From Candidatus Symbiopectobacterium sp. NZEC151 (lineage in GTDB: Bacteria; Pseudomonadota; Gammaproteobacteria; Enterobacterales; Enterobacteriaceae), in the NCBI RefSeq assembly GCF_025962655.1, contig NZ_JAGFPE010000001.1, positions 1,426,001 to 1,490,000 on the forward strand: a stretch of DNA of 64,000 nucleotides. Direction: 5' to 3'. The notes under the pieces were generated by a model. It was given only the letters and a program-made list of their open reading frames with translations. It was not told the DNA's origin and ran no database searches. Positions 45,293 to 55,456 of this stretch are shown piece after piece. Each line of letters opens with the position of its first letter. Positions within the stretch are counted from its first letter, which is position 1. The position numbers were made by a program, and so were the translations under genes.

Positions 45293-46018
45293 TTAGGCGG
45301 CCGGAGTCAGCTCCCGCTCCAACGCATGCAGCGGGATGGCGGGCCATAGCTTGCCTTGTATCGCATCCACGTTGAGGTGATGCACTTTTTTCAGATGATC
45401 GAGCGTATCAATCCCTTTAGCAATCACCCCGAGGCCCCGCTGGTGGCTTTTCATCACGTTAAGCAACGGGTCCATGATCAGGTCGGGGGCCGGACGCGAA
45501 AGAATGTCCCACACCAGTTTAGGATCGATTTTCACATAGCTCAGCAAGCCATCATGGAACGCTTTGAGATTTACCTTGCCAGAGCCGAAGTTATCCAGCC
45601 ACAGGGGAAACATATTACTGAGTTCGGTGATACCCCGGTTTCCTTTACCTTCGCCGAGGTGAGGAAACGCCTCGTTAATTTCCAGATGAACAAAGGGTAA
45701 CGCACGAATGGCGTTGCGGCGTGGAATCGATGCCATCAGCAGTTCGGCGCAATGTTTCTCAATGCGCCACACCAGCAAAAACCGGTGCAGTTTGAGCCAC
45801 TCCGCTTTGCGTTGAATGATATCGATTTGTTCATCCAGCAACGTCAGTTTTTGCGCCGTGGTCAACATACTCATCAGGATATCGCCCGGCACGGTGAGTT
45901 TGCCATCCGCACTATTGAAACAACCTGTCATTTCCAAGGCCAATAGCCGTTCATCCCGACTATAGATAGGCCAGAACAGGTATTCACTTTCGTAGTCAAT
46001 GTCTAACGTGATTTTCAT
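45293..46018 (-). CDS. ydiV: Degenerate EAL-domain protein YdiV (RflP)-like, anti-FlhDC factor
   Basis: Encodes 241 residues. The EAL fold is recognisable, but the c-di-GMP phosphodiesterase residues are not: where the catalytic E-x-L motif is expected the sequence is LALEMTGCF. The block FVHLEINEAFPHLGEGKGNRG parallels E. coli YdiV, as do MFPLWLDNFGSGKVNLKAFHDGLLSYVKID and AKGIDTL. YdiV binds FlhD, prevents FlhDC from activating flagellar genes and promotes its degradation by ClpXP. Position beside ydiU/selO supports orthology. Sequence similarity is moderate, so function could have drifted. Confidence 0.8.
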   Translation of the reverse strand: MKITLDIDYESEYLFWPIYSRDERLLALEMTGCFNSADGKLTVPGDILMSMLTTAQKLTLLDEQIDIIQRKAEWLKLHRFLLVWRIEKHCAELLMASIPRRNAIRALPFVHLEINEAFPHLGEGKGNRGITELSNMFPLWLDNFGSGKVNLKAFHDGLLSYVKIDPKLVWDILSRPAPDLIMDPLLNVMKSHQRGLGVIAKGIDTLDHLKKVHHLNVDAIQGKLWPAIPLHALERELTPAA

Positions 46019-46145
46019 GATCGAGATCTGCGGAGATAAGCGTGCAATATCACTCTAGCGCCAACGATGAGCGCTCAACAATCCCTTTTTCGTTATCCTG
46101 ATGCTCCCCTTACAGTGATGTCACGCTGTTAACGATTATCCTGCT

Positions 46146-47162
46146 TTAGCGGATATTCTCCGCCAGCCATTGGTGCACCTGTTGCAGTTCGGGCTGCTGT
46201 TCAGGAAATTGTTCAAACAGCGCTTCACCCGCCGCGATGATATCGGGCACACGGTATGGGCGACCCTGCAAGGCCTGCGCCAGCGCCTCTAACGGCGCGG
46301 GGTTAAGACTGTCCGTAAACAGCTGGCTGCGCGTAATGACACCGCGATCGACATCCATATGCAGTTCAATGCCACCCCAGGGAAAGCGCGTATCCAGCAT
46401 ATGGGTAAAATCCGGTGCCTGACCAAAATTCCATTCCCAACTGCTTTGCTTGGCAAATTGTTCGCGAAAGCCGGGGAGATCGGGCATTTGCTCGGGTGAA
46501 ATGTGCTCCGCGGTGCAACTGTCCGCGTAATAGGCAAAAAATGCGTCACGCACCGCCTCACACACTTGCGCGTGATCGACCGTCGGCAACAGTTCCACCA
46601 GGTTGGCAACGCGGGAGCGTACTGAGGTGATGCCTTTGGCCTGCAATTTCTTCACATCCGGGTTGAGGTAATTTGCCAAACGCGAAAGATCGGCATTGAG
46701 CAACAGCGTACCGTGATGAAAGCCGCGATCCTTGGTTTCGCGGTAGGCAGACCCCGAAACCTTACGTTCGCCCTCTGCGGTCGCCACCACCAGATCGTTC
46801 CGCCCTGAAGCCGAAGCCGTAACGCCCAGCGCGGCCAGCGCATCGAGAATGATGGCGGTAGAAACGCTTTTATCGTAGCCCGGCTTTCCGGCCATAAAAG
46901 TAAAGCAGGTGTTGCCCAAATCGTGAAAAACGGCACCACCACCGCTGCTGCGGCGTGCAAGTTTGATGCCGTCTGCCTCCATCTTGCGGGTATTGCACTC
47001 TTTCCACGGGTTTTGCGCCCGACCAATCACCACGGTTTCCGCATTGCGCCAGAGGAACAGCACGTGCTGCGTGGGTGACATTTGGCGAAAGATGCACTCT
47101 TCGACGGCCAGATTAAACCAGGGATCGTAAGAGTCAGACAGCAATAAACGGAGTGATGACAT
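46146..47162 (-). CDS. lplA: Lipoate-protein ligase A
   Basis: Encodes 338 residues, the E. coli LplA length. It activates free lipoate with ATP and attaches it to the lipoyl lysine of E2 subunits and GcvH. The N-terminal ligase domain has [30 protein letters not shown], the [20 protein letters not shown] lipoyl-AMP loop, and [21 protein letters not shown]. The accessory C-terminal domain starts near 250. It lies between ydiV and nlpC, which are adjacent in E. coli, where lplA is at another locus, so it was inserted into, or lost from, this interval in one lineage. Confidence 0.95.
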   Translation of the reverse strand: MSSLRLLLSDSYDPWFNLAVEECIFRQMSPTQHVLFLWRNAETVVIGRAQNPWKECNTRKMEADGIKLARRSSGGGAVFHDLGNTCFTFMAGKPGYDKSVSTAIILDALAALGVTASASGRNDLVVATAEGERKVSGSAYRETKDRGFHHGTLLLNADLSRLANYLNPDVKKLQAKGITSVRSRVANLVELLPTVDHAQVCEAVRDAFFAYYADSCTAEHISPEQMPDLPGFREQFAKQSSWEWNFGQAPDFTHMLDTRFPWGGIELHMDVDRGVITRSQLFTDSLNPAPLEALAQALQGRPYRVPDIIAAGEALFEQFPEQQPELQQVHQWLAENIR

Positions 47163-47219
47163 TGAGGCTCCATGCGCAAACGGCCTGCCGGCAGCGGCAG
47201 CCGCTATTTCAGAGTGGAA

Positions 47220-47687
47220 TCAGATTCGGCGCGCCTGCCAGTAGGCCCGCTTCCAGTAGACGTTATCCAATGACGATCGCATTACGCCCTGGCTGGTTGA
47301 GGCGTGAATAAACTGATCGTCTTTATCATAAATACCCACATGCAATCCGCTGCTGCCGCTGCCAGTTTTGAAAAACACCAAATCGCCCGGCAACAGATCG
47401 TCCCGGTCAATGCGGGAGCCCAATTCCGTTTGCGCTTCGGTGGTGCGCGGCAGTTGCATACCGAAACGATCGCGAAAGGTTAAATAGACAAAGCCAGAGC
47501 AATCGATGCCGCGGTGATCCAGCCCGCCATAGCGATACGGCGTGCCACGCCACTGCGTGAGCTGTTCATTAAGTTGGCTTATTACCATGATGGAGTCGCC
47601 CAGACGCGGATTGGGCGGCGGCGCGCGATGGCTGCTGCACCCAACCAAAAACAAACTTGCGATCAGCAACCCCTGAATCAAGCGCAT
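47220..47687 (-). CDS. nlpC: NlpC/P60-family lipoprotein NlpC
   Basis: Encodes 155 residues. The lipoprotein signal ends in FLVGC (lipidated Cys about residue 17). The NlpC/P60 cysteine-peptidase domain occupies about 40-155 with the catalytic Cys in GIDCSGFVYLTF and the His in GLHVGIYDKD. Members cleave D-Glu-meso-DAP bonds in peptidoglycan peptides. It is encoded next to the btuCED genes, as in E. coli, where nlpC and btuD are neighbours. Confidence 0.94.
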   Translation of the reverse strand: MRLIQGLLIASLFLVGCSSHRAPPPNPRLGDSIMVISQLNEQLTQWRGTPYRYGGLDHRGIDCSGFVYLTFRDRFGMQLPRTTEAQTELGSRIDRDDLLPGDLVFFKTGSGSSGLHVGIYDKDDQFIHASTSQGVMRSSLDNVYWKRAYWQARRI

Positions 47688-47819
47688 CTGCGGTATCCTG
47701 CGAGTATCGGTTCGTGTTCACCGCGTCCTGCGGGGAATGTCACGCTATCAGAATGATATTGCTGCCTAATTTAGCGTTGATTTCACTGTCTTGGCAAGTC
47801 TGATGCGGTAAATGACCGG

Positions 47820-48611
47820 TTACTCGGACACCGGCACCAGCCAGTCGCTCTCGCCCACGCGATGACGTTGGAAATCAATGCCAAAAACCGGTGCCAGTCG
47901 TTCAGGCTGCATGACCTGTGCCGCATCGCCAGCATCAATCAACTTACCTTTTGAAATCAACCAAATATCATCAGCCTGCTGTAGGCTGTGATTCAAGTCG
48001 TGGGCGCTGGCCAGCACAATCAACCCAGCCTGACACAACACTTTCAGCATGGCATCAAGCGCGACACGTTGCGCCACGTCCAGACCGGTGGCGGGCTCAT
48101 CCAGCACCAACAGGCGGGCATGCGGATTAAGCGAAGGCCACACCTGCAAGAATACGGCGGCAAGGCGTACACGCTGCCACTCGCCGCCGGAGAGTTCCGT
48201 CAACGGCCGCGTCAATTTATCGGTTAACATCAGGCGCGTGGCGATCTGAGCGACCACTTCATCGACCGCCATCACGCTGACCTGCCTCGGCTGGTGTAAC
48301 GCCAGATATTGGAACACGGGCATCAGCGCCCCCGGGCTTTGCTGCTGAGACAGATAAGCGCGACGCAGCGCCAGGTCTCGCGCAGACAAATCGGCAATCG
48401 GCATGCCGTCCAGCTCCACGCGCCCTTCTCCCTCCAGCAGTCCGGAAACCCGTGCCAGCAAGGTGCTTTTCCCAGAACCATTGGGCCCAACCACGTGAAT
48501 CAAGCGACCGGCATAGGCGCTGACGCTGACGGGCTGTAAACGCCGCCCGCAGGCAACGTGGGTCAGACGCAGCGCGCAGGGAACGTGATGCTTCAACTCT
48601 TGCGTCAACAA
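47820..48611 (-). CDS. btuD: Vitamin B12 ABC transporter ATP-binding protein BtuD
   Basis: Encodes up to 263 residues starting at TTG 48611, directly against the btuE stop; a second TTG follows at once. The E. coli protein is about 14 residues shorter, so the exact start is uncertain. Walker A VGPNGSGKST, signature LSGGEWQRVR and Walker B LLVLDEPATGLD are intact. The extension after Walker A (LLARVSGLLEGEGRVELDGMPIADLS) is typical of BtuD. It powers import of cobalamin through BtuC. Confidence 0.93.
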   Translation of the reverse strand: MLTQELKHHVPCALRLTHVACGRRLQPVSVSAYAGRLIHVVGPNGSGKSTLLARVSGLLEGEGRVELDGMPIADLSARDLALRRAYLSQQQSPGALMPVFQYLALHQPRQVSVMAVDEVVAQIATRLMLTDKLTRPLTELSGGEWQRVRLAAVFLQVWPSLNPHARLLVLDEPATGLDVAQRVALDAMLKVLCQAGLIVLASAHDLNHSLQQADDIWLISKGKLIDAGDAAQVMQPERLAPVFGIDFQRHRVGESDWLVPVSE

Positions 48612-49163
48612 TTACTCGGCCACCGCAGCATCAATGGCGTTAACAATCATTTTGTCATCCGGGGCGATATCGGGAGAGAAACGCTGGATCACCTGACCAT
48701 TGCGCCCGATCAGGAATTTTTCAAAATTCCACAGAATATCTTCAGGATGCTTGGGCGCACGGCCTTTATTGAGTAACCGTTCGTAGAAGCCGCTGAGCAG
48801 ATTTCCCTTGGCTTTAGGCTGTGCGGCAATCAGGTGACGGTACAGAGGATGGCGTTGCTCGCCATTCACCTCAATCTTGCTGAACATCGGGAACTGTACG
48901 CCAAAGGTGGCACGGCAAAATTCCTGGATCTCGTCGTCGCTGCCGGGTTCTTGTCCGGCGAACTCATTGGAAGGAAAACCCAGTACCACAAGGCCGCGCT
49001 CGCGATAGCTTTCATACAGTTTTTCCAACGCATCGTACTGTTTAGTTAAACCGCACTTGGAAGCCACATTAACAATCAGTGCGACCTGTCCCTGATAAGC
49101 GCCAAAGGTGGTCGCTTCGCCGTTGATGGTGGTCAGCGGGATTGCATAGATGTCGTTACTCAT
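48612..49163 (-). CDS. btuE: Glutathione/thioredoxin peroxidase BtuE
   Basis: Encodes 183 residues from ATG 49163 (MSNDIYAIPL), which has AGGAAGG upstream; the E. coli protein has the same length. It reduces hydroperoxides. The peroxidatic Cys is in VNVASKCGLTKQY (about residue 37), the Gln/Trp partners in LVVLGFPSNEFAGQEPGS and DILWNFEKFLI. Despite lying between btuC and btuD it is not part of the B12 transporter. It abuts btuD without a gap. Confidence 0.95.
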   Translation of the reverse strand: MSNDIYAIPLTTINGEATTFGAYQGQVALIVNVASKCGLTKQYDALEKLYESYRERGLVVLGFPSNEFAGQEPGSDDEIQEFCRATFGVQFPMFSKIEVNGEQRHPLYRHLIAAQPKAKGNLLSGFYERLLNKGRAPKHPEDILWNFEKFLIGRNGQVIQRFSPDIAPDDKMIVNAIDAAVAE

Positions 49164-49186
49164 AGTCACCTTCCTGTTGTACGTCA

Positions 49187-50203
49187 TTAGGTTACATTTA
49201 CCGGATTACCCTGGCGCAGCAGCAGCCAGATAAATAACGGTGCGCCGAGCGTCGCGGTGATCACACCGATAGGCAACTCGGCCGAGGGGATCACCACGCG
49301 CGCCATGGTGTCAGAGAGTGACAGCGTCATGGCACCCGCCAGCCCGCAGCCCGTCAGTAAGTAACGTTGATCGGTCAACCCGATCAGGCGCAGCGCATGG
49401 GGTACAATCAGCCCGACAAACCCGATAACGCCGGCCAGCGCTACGCTAATCCCCACCAGAATGCCCACGACCAGCACCAAAAGGTTACGCCAGCGGTAAA
49501 CGGAGATCCCCAACTGCCGTGCTTGAATCTCACCCAGCGAAAGACGGTTGAGCGTCTGTCCCTGGCGGCTTAACCACGCCAGACAAGGCAGCAACGCCAC
49601 CATCAACCACCCGTAGCGCCAGTCAACGCCGCTGAATCCGCCCAGCATCCAATACATCAGTTGGCGTAGATCCAGACTGGTGCTGAAATAGACCGCCCAG
49701 GTCATCACCGCGCTGCATACAATCCCCAGCGCCACGCCAATCAGCAGCAAACGCGCGTTGGAGATATGACGTCGGGCAAAGTGTAATAGCAAGAATGTGG
49801 TGGCGAGCGCACCCACGATAGCGCCGACGCTCAGTACCCAAACGGGCTGCAACCCCTGCCCCAGCATTACGCCAAGCACCAGCGCCACGCCCGCGCCATT
49901 AGCAACGCCCAGCAAGCCCGGTTCTGCCAGCGGATTATCGAAAATGGCCTGCATCACGGCCCCTGACATCGCCAGGCTCGCCCCTACCAGCATAACAGCC
50001 AGCATTCTCGGTAAGCGCAACTGCCAGATGAAAACGCGCTCGGCGTCATCCCACCACGCCCAGGGCATTACCCAACGATCGCCAGCACATAACCCGATGA
50101 TCACGGTCACCGCCGCCAGTAGCGCCAACACCACGATGCGTTGACGGTCGTGATAGCGCTGGCGCAAACGCAACAGCGAGTATCCCTTGTTCAATGACTG
50201 CAT
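49187..50203 (-). CDS. btuC: Vitamin B12 ABC transporter permease BtuC
   Basis: Encodes 338 residues from ATG 50203 ([13 protein letters not shown]), with AGGATAG upstream; a longer frame to 50308 has no ribosome site and is not conserved. A ten-span FecCD-type permease: [75 protein letters not shown] and [17 protein letters not shown]. In E. coli btuC follows ihfA; here the next gene upstream is cobB, so the syntenic block is interrupted between 50204 and 50327. Confidence 0.95.
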   Translation of the reverse strand: MQSLNKGYSLLRLRQRYHDRQRIVVLALLAAVTVIIGLCAGDRWVMPWAWWDDAERVFIWQLRLPRMLAVMLVGASLAMSGAVMQAIFDNPLAEPGLLGVANGAGVALVLGVMLGQGLQPVWVLSVGAIVGALATTFLLLHFARRHISNARLLLIGVALGIVCSAVMTWAVYFSTSLDLRQLMYWMLGGFSGVDWRYGWLMVALLPCLAWLSRQGQTLNRLSLGEIQARQLGISVYRWRNLLVLVVGILVGISVALAGVIGFVGLIVPHALRLIGLTDQRYLLTGCGLAGAMTLSLSDTMARVVIPSAELPIGVITATLGAPLFIWLLLRQGNPVNVT

Positions 50204-50327
50204 AACGCTATCCTGTACCCTGCGGTCACACCCCGCAAACTCAACTCTGCTTAACTCGACCGCCATGTCGTGTAGCGTCACTGCACGCCGTTCATCTCGT
50301 TCAGGCATTCAGGATGCCTGGTAGCGA

Positions 50328-51158
50328 TTAAAACGCCACTTTACGCCGCCCCGTCAGCCAGGCACCGACAAACTCAGGCACCACCGCCGTCGCCGCGCCG
50401 TAGATTTTTTCATCAAACTGGCTCTCTACCTGACTCGGCTCGAGATTCAGTTCGATGGTGTAAGCGCCATGGGTGTGCGCTTCATGAACGAACCCTGCGG
50501 CCGGATAGACATGGCCGGAAGTCCCGATGGCGATGAAATAATCGGCTTGCGCCAGCGCCTGATAGATGCGCTCCATGCCAAGGGGCATTTCCCCGAACCA
50601 CACCACGTGCGGACGCAGCGGCGCGGGAAACTGGCAACAGTGGCAGCGTTCATCGGCAGCAATATCACCGGTCCACTCGATAACCTGCCCGCTCTGGCAA
50701 CAGCGCACCTTGAGCAATTCGCCGTGCATATGGACAACCCGCTGGCTGCCCGCACGCTCATGCAAATTATCGATATTTTGCGTCACCAACAGGAAGTTAT
50801 CCCCGAGCGCCGCCTCAAGATTGGCTAACGCCAGGTGCGCCGCATTGGGTACCACCTCTGGCTGCTGCAACTGCTTACGGCGCGCGTTGTAAAACGCTTG
50901 CACCAGTTGCGGATCGCGTTGAAACCCTTCCGGCGTGGCGACATCCTCCACCCGGTGCTCTTCCCACAGACCATCCGCCGCACGAAAGGTGCGAATGCCG
51001 GATTCCGCTGAAATCCCGGCGCCGGTCAGAACCACCACGCGCGGGCTTTTTGATTCATTCACCGCCAGATAATCCTTATGGAAAATACGTGAACGCAGAC
51101 GCTGCTGACGCAGTCGCTTTCCTTGATGAAACCGGATCATCCGTTGACGCGTATGCAT
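50328..51158 (-). CDS. cobB: NAD-dependent protein deacylase CobB (sirtuin)
   Basis: Encodes 276 residues from ATG 51158 ([10 protein letters not shown]), with AGGAGCAG upstream; 15 further in-frame codons are rejected. Domains: the basic N-terminal arm ([15 protein letters not shown]) found in the long CobB form, and the Rossmann core ([25 protein letters not shown]). The catalytic region follows ([12 protein letters not shown] and HMHGELL), then a zinc site (VRCCQSGQ and CHCCQFPAP). Tyr and Arg in AFYNARRKQ are the residues that confer desuccinylase activity. It reverses lysine acetylation, for example of acetyl-CoA synthetase. It is downstream of nagK on the same strand, as in E. coli. Confidence 0.95.
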   Translation of the reverse strand: MHTRQRMIRFHQGKRLRQQRLRSRIFHKDYLAVNESKSPRVVVLTGAGISAESGIRTFRAADGLWEEHRVEDVATPEGFQRDPQLVQAFYNARRKQLQQPEVVPNAAHLALANLEAALGDNFLLVTQNIDNLHERAGSQRVVHMHGELLKVRCCQSGQVIEWTGDIAADERCHCCQFPAPLRPHVVWFGEMPLGMERIYQALAQADYFIAIGTSGHVYPAAGFVHEAHTHGAYTIELNLEPSQVESQFDEKIYGAATAVVPEFVGAWLTGRRKVAF

Positions 51159-51224
51159 GTCTGCTCCTGTGAAAGCTGGGTGGAATGCCTGCTTGATTGC
51201 CAATAACCGTGTATCGCTAAAAAA

Positions 51225-52139
51225 CTAATGCGAAGAAAAGTGCAGCAGGGCCGCGCCCCGAACGCCGCCAGCATCGCCGTAGCGCGCCTTCTCAATGCGC
51301 GGTAAGCGCGCCACCGGCAGCAAATACTCAGGCAACCGTGCCGGGAGAAACTGATAGATCTCGTCAAAATTAGACAAACCGCCGCCCAATACCAGCAGGT
51401 GTGGGTCAAACATCGTCAACAGATTCCCCACGCAGGCCGCCAGCACGCTCATATAGCGATCGACGTGCGCCAACGCGTTTGTCTCACCCGCCCGATAATG
51501 GCGAATAATGGTGACCGCATTGAGACTCTCGCCGTAGGTGTGCGCATAAAGCCACTCAAAACCCCGGCCAGAAATATAGTTTTCAATACAGCCCGACTGA
51601 CCACAGCCGCATTTAACCCGGGGAATATCCTCACCCATGATATCCAGCGCGTCCACCGGTAACCGGAAATGGCCGAACTCGCCGGTTATGCCGTTGCGCC
51701 CATCAATCACTTCGCCGTTAATCACCAGACCGCCACCGACGCCAGTGCCAAGGATCAGCCCCAACACCACAGGGTACTGACGAAACTCCCCCTCCCAGGC
51801 TTCCGAAAGCGCGAAACAGTTGGCATCGTTGGTCATGCGCACGTCGCGCTGTAACAAGCGTTGTAAATCGGCCTGTAACGGTTTTCCCATGGTTGCAGGC
51901 AGGTTAGCGGTAAACAGCGCGCCATCATCCCCGTCGCGCATACCGGGAATACCAACGCCGACCGTCCCCGTTTTTCCGCTCAGCGCATCGGCTTCCTGCG
52001 TGAGCGCAACAAAGGCCGCCAGCAACGCATCGTAGTCATTACGCGGCGTAGGCACGCGTTTTTGCCACACGGACTTCATGTCCGCATCAAAGACGCCGAC
52101 TTCAATCTTACTGCCGCCCAGGTCAAAACCATAATACAT
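51225..52139 (-). CDS. nagK: N-acetyl-D-glucosamine kinase NagK
   Basis: Encodes 304 residues of a ROK-family sugar kinase. It phosphorylates N-acetylglucosamine released from peptidoglycan turnover. The N-terminal phosphate loop is [16 protein letters not shown], followed by the active-site Asp in [16 protein letters not shown], the [18 protein letters not shown] block and the ROK zinc site (His in GEFGHFRL plus [15 protein letters not shown]). It stands between lolE and cobB, the E. coli order, and may share their transcript. Confidence 0.95.
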   Translation of the reverse strand: MYYGFDLGGSKIEVGVFDADMKSVWQKRVPTPRNDYDALLAAFVALTQEADALSGKTGTVGVGIPGMRDGDDGALFTANLPATMGKPLQADLQRLLQRDVRMTNDANCFALSEAWEGEFRQYPVVLGLILGTGVGGGLVINGEVIDGRNGITGEFGHFRLPVDALDIMGEDIPRVKCGCGQSGCIENYISGRGFEWLYAHTYGESLNAVTIIRHYRAGETNALAHVDRYMSVLAACVGNLLTMFDPHLLVLGGGLSNFDEIYQFLPARLPEYLLPVARLPRIEKARYGDAGGVRGAALLHFSSH

Positions 52140-52173
52140 GGCTCACTCCTCTGTGGCTGAATAGGTTGCGCGA

Positions 52174-53421
52174 TTACTGCCCGCTTAACACGCGAGCGGG
52201 CTCAATACGGCTGGCACGCCGCGCCGGATACCAACTGGCGAGCAAGCTCAACGCCACGGCAGTGAGCAGCACCAGCACCACATCCGTCATGTGCAATTCT
52301 GACGGCAGGAAATCGATAAAATAGATATCACCCGACAGAAAATGGTGTCCGGTCAGCGATTCGATCCCGCGAATAATCGCACTCAGTTGCAACGTTGCCA
52401 CCACGCCAATCACAGCACCGATCACGCAGCCGAGCAGGCCCGCCAGCAAACCGTACCAAATAAAAATGGCGCGGATCAGTCTGTCGCTCGCCCCCAGGGT
52501 GCGCAATACGGCGATATCACTGCTTTTGTCTTTCACCGCCATCACCAGCGTGGAAACAATGTTAAAACAGGCCACGCCAATCACCAGTACCATCGCTAAA
52601 TACATGATAGTCCGAATCATCTGGATGTCGCGGTACATGTAGCCGTAGGTGCCAATCCAGTCATGGATAAAGATATAGGTGTCAGTCACTTTCCCGGCAT
52701 CACGCACCAGTTTGCTGGCGGCAAATACGTCATCAACCTTGATGGCAATGCCACTGACATCATCCCCCATGTCCAGATACTGCTGGGCGTCAGCCAGCGG
52801 GATCAACGCCAGACTGTGATCGAGTTGCCCGCTGAGTTGCAGAATACCGCTCACGTGCAGGCGAATGCGTTTTGGCTGCAACAGTTTCATTTGCGGATCG
52901 CTGTTGGGGATCATCACTGTCACCCAATCCCCGGTTTTTACCTCAAGTGCCTGCGCGACGCCCTTCCCGAGAATAACCTGCTGCTCGCCGGCCTTAAAAT
53001 TGGCCCACGCGTTTCCTGCCACAAACGTTGGCAAGGTGCTGAGGCGTTGTTCCTGTTGTGGATCGACGCCTTTCATCTGTATCGCGCGCAGTCTGGCACC
53101 GCTTTCCAGCAGCCCGGTGAAATGCACATAAGGCGCAGCGGCAACGATACCAGGCACCTGCTCAATGTTGGGCAACATCCCCTGCCAACCGGTGAACGGC
53201 GGATTGACCGGTTCCATTTCACCATGGGGCACCACCGCCAGAATACGATTTTTCAATTCACGTTCGAAACCGTTCATGGCGCTGAGGCCAACGATCAGCA
53301 CCGCCACCCCGAGCGCAATACCGATGGTAGAAATCACCGAGATCAGGGAAACCATGCCACCGCGCCGACGGCCCCGGCTAAAACGCAGCCCAATCAGCAG
53401 GGAAAGCGGGGGAAAACTCAT
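52174..53421 (-). CDS. lolE: Lipoprotein-releasing ABC transporter permease LolE
   Basis: Encodes 415 residues: one N-terminal span (about 25-48), a large periplasmic domain (about 50-270) and three C-terminal spans (FtsX-like, about 270-400). LolCDE extracts outer-membrane lipoproteins from the inner membrane and hands them to LolA. LolE differs from LolC in the periplasmic part that binds lipoprotein. [29 protein letters not shown] is the conserved start, and [21 protein letters not shown] the end. Its ATG overlaps the lolD stop by four bases. Lpp, encoded in this window, is a client. Confidence 0.95.
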   Translation of the reverse strand: MSFPPLSLLIGLRFSRGRRRGGMVSLISVISTIGIALGVAVLIVGLSAMNGFERELKNRILAVVPHGEMEPVNPPFTGWQGMLPNIEQVPGIVAAAPYVHFTGLLESGARLRAIQMKGVDPQQEQRLSTLPTFVAGNAWANFKAGEQQVILGKGVAQALEVKTGDWVTVMIPNSDPQMKLLQPKRIRLHVSGILQLSGQLDHSLALIPLADAQQYLDMGDDVSGIAIKVDDVFAASKLVRDAGKVTDTYIFIHDWIGTYGYMYRDIQMIRTIMYLAMVLVIGVACFNIVSTLVMAVKDKSSDIAVLRTLGASDRLIRAIFIWYGLLAGLLGCVIGAVIGVVATLQLSAIIRGIESLTGHHFLSGDIYFIDFLPSELHMTDVVLVLLTAVALSLLASWYPARRASRIEPARVLSGQ

Positions 53422-54125
53422 TGCGCAGCTCCCATCAGGGTTAACTCTTGCTGAAGTTGCCCGTCACGCATTTCCAACTGGCGACGCAAACGCGCAGCCA
53501 GCGACAAATCGTGAGTCACCACCAGAAACGCCGTGCCCTGACGCACGTTTAATTCGCCCAGCAGTTCAAAAATGGTATCCGCCGTGCGCTGATCGAGGTT
53601 ACCCGTGGGCTCGTCCGCCAACACCAGCGACGGGCTATTCACCAGCGCACGGGCGATGGCCACGCGCTGACGCTCCCCGCCGGACAATTCGCTGGAGCGG
53701 TGCTCGCGCCGTGCATCCAGTCCCACGGCGGCCAGCATGGCGCGCGCTTGATCCTGCGCCTGCGCGGGCGGCGTGTTGCCAATCAGCAGTGGCATCGCCA
53801 CGTTTTCCAACGCGGTGAAATCCGGCAGTAAATGGTGAAACTGGTAGATAAAGCCCAGTTCGCGGTTGCGTAGCGCCGATTTGGCGGCGGCAGAGAGCCC
53901 GCTGAGCGCTTCTCCTTTGAAGATAACATCGCCCGTGGTGGGCGCATCCAGCCCGCCCAGCAGGTGCAACAGGGTACTTTTCCCCGACCCGGAGCTGCCG
54001 ACAATCGCCATCATTTCACCGGCTTGCATGCTGAATGTCACATGACGCAGCACCTCGGTGGACAGTTTTCCTTCCTGATAGGTTTTGCACAGGTCATTAC
54101 ATTGCAGCAACAGGGAATCATTCAT
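53418..54125 (-). CDS. lolD: Lipoprotein-releasing ABC transporter ATP-binding protein LolD
   Basis: Encodes 235 residues. Walker [10 protein letters not shown] (about 42-50), the LolD-specific region [26 protein letters not shown], signature [13 protein letters not shown] and Walker [14 protein letters not shown] are present. It energises LolC and LolE. It overlaps lolC by eight bases and lolE by four, a tightly coupled operon. Confidence 0.97.
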   Translation of the reverse strand: MNDSLLLQCNDLCKTYQEGKLSTEVLRHVTFSMQAGEMMAIVGSSGSGKSTLLHLLGGLDAPTTGDVIFKGEALSGLSAAAKSALRNRELGFIYQFHHLLPDFTALENVAMPLLIGNTPPAQAQDQARAMLAAVGLDARREHRSSELSGGERQRVAIARALVNSPSLVLADEPTGNLDQRTADTIFELLGELNVRQGTAFLVVTHDLSLAARLRRQLEMRDGQLQQELTLMGAAQ

Positions 54126-55320
54126 AGCGTAAAGCCTCGGCGGGATGAACGGCGGCGGCGCGCCAGGAAGGATAAAGGGTAGAGAGCAGTGCGACGATCA
54201 TCGCCACCAACGCGATGGTCACCACCTGCACAGCATCAATATGAACCGGCAGCGCGGCACCATCCAACAATAATCCCAATGCCGGGATCAGGGTATTGAG
54301 CTGGCTGGCCAGTAGCGTACCGAGCACTGCCCCCAACAAGGCACCCACCACCCCGGCGCTTCCGCCCTGCACCATAAACACTGCCATGATCTGGCGTTGA
54401 GTCAGCCCCTGCGTTTGCAAAATGGCGACCTCACCCTGCTTTTCCATCACCAACAACCCCAACGACGTAATGATATTGAACGCCGCGACGGCGACGATCA
54501 GGCTTAATAACAGCCCCATCATGTTTTTTTCCATGCGAACGGCCTGAAACAGCTCGCCCTTACGCTCGCGCCAATCCTTCATCACCAGCCCTTGTGGCAC
54601 CGGCTGCGCACTGAACGCCACAATATCCAACGGGTTTTCCAGCCACAAACGCCAGCCGGTAATGTGCCCGGTCGGGTAACGCATCAGACGCGACGCATCC
54701 TGCTGATTGACCAGCATCTGGTAACCATCCACTTCGCTGCCCGCAGCAAAGGTGCCCGCCACGGTAAACAAGCGCTGGCTGGGAATGCGTCCCATCGGCG
54801 TGAGCTGGCTGGCACCGGTAACCATAATACGCAGTTGTTCACCGCGTTTAACCCCAAGCTGCGAGGCCAACTGCTCGCCAAGGATCACCTGATATTCACC
54901 CGGCTGGAGTTGGGTGAGCGCGGTATTTTTCAAATAACGTGACAAGGGCTCAGGCTCGTCGGGATTAATGCCGAGCATCACGCCCACCGCCACGCTGCGC
55001 GCGCTCTGCAACACCACTTCGCCCGTGGTGATAGGGGCAATGCGCGTCACGCCCTGTAAGCTACTCAGCGACGATGCGGGCAACGCCTGCGGATCGAGTG
55101 AACCATTTGCCGTGGTCACCACTGCTTGCGGCATCAGCCCCAGGATGCTTTCCTCAAGCTCCCGTTCAAATCCGTTCATCACCGACAATACGGTCACCAG
55201 TGCCATTACGCCTAACGTGATGCCAATGGCCGATAACCAGGAGACAAATCGCCCGAAGCGATCCGATGCTCGCCCACGCATATAACGCAGGCCAATAAAT
55301 AAAGCGACAGGTTGATACAT
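54118..55320 (-). CDS. lolC: Lipoprotein-releasing ABC transporter permease LolC
   Basis: Encodes 400 residues with the same topology as LolE: a first span (about 25-45), a periplasmic domain (to about 260) and three C-terminal spans. Characteristic parts are [51 protein letters not shown] and a [20 protein letters not shown] stretch in the periplasmic domain correspond to the Hook/Pad region that recruits LolA. It is the first gene of lolCDE, 136 bp from and divergent to mfd, as in E. coli. Confidence 0.95.
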   Translation of the reverse strand: MYQPVALFIGLRYMRGRASDRFGRFVSWLSAIGITLGVMALVTVLSVMNGFERELEESILGLMPQAVVTTANGSLDPQALPASSLSSLQGVTRIAPITTGEVVLQSARSVAVGVMLGINPDEPEPLSRYLKNTALTQLQPGEYQVILGEQLASQLGVKRGEQLRIMVTGASQLTPMGRIPSQRLFTVAGTFAAGSEVDGYQMLVNQQDASRLMRYPTGHITGWRLWLENPLDIVAFSAQPVPQGLVMKDWRERKGELFQAVRMEKNMMGLLLSLIVAVAAFNIITSLGLLVMEKQGEVAILQTQGLTQRQIMAVFMVQGGSAGVVGALLGAVLGTLLASQLNTLIPALGLLLDGAALPVHIDAVQVVTIALVAMIVALLSTLYPSWRAAAVHPAEALRYE

Positions 55321-55456
55321 GAAATCCGTCTGGATAAGGTTGCTAAAGCAAAGTGATCAAGGATAATAAAGGGTCATATCACTTTATGGAACCCTACCCC
55401 GCTTTCTACACTGCTTTTTCTTATGCTGGAACGGGGCAACACCAGATATTCGGAAT

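Noticed and set aside
50204-50327. Cobalamin riboswitch upstream of btuC
   Set aside because: The spacer is short and shows no B12-box-like sequence; in enterobacteria the riboswitch is on btuB, which is not here.
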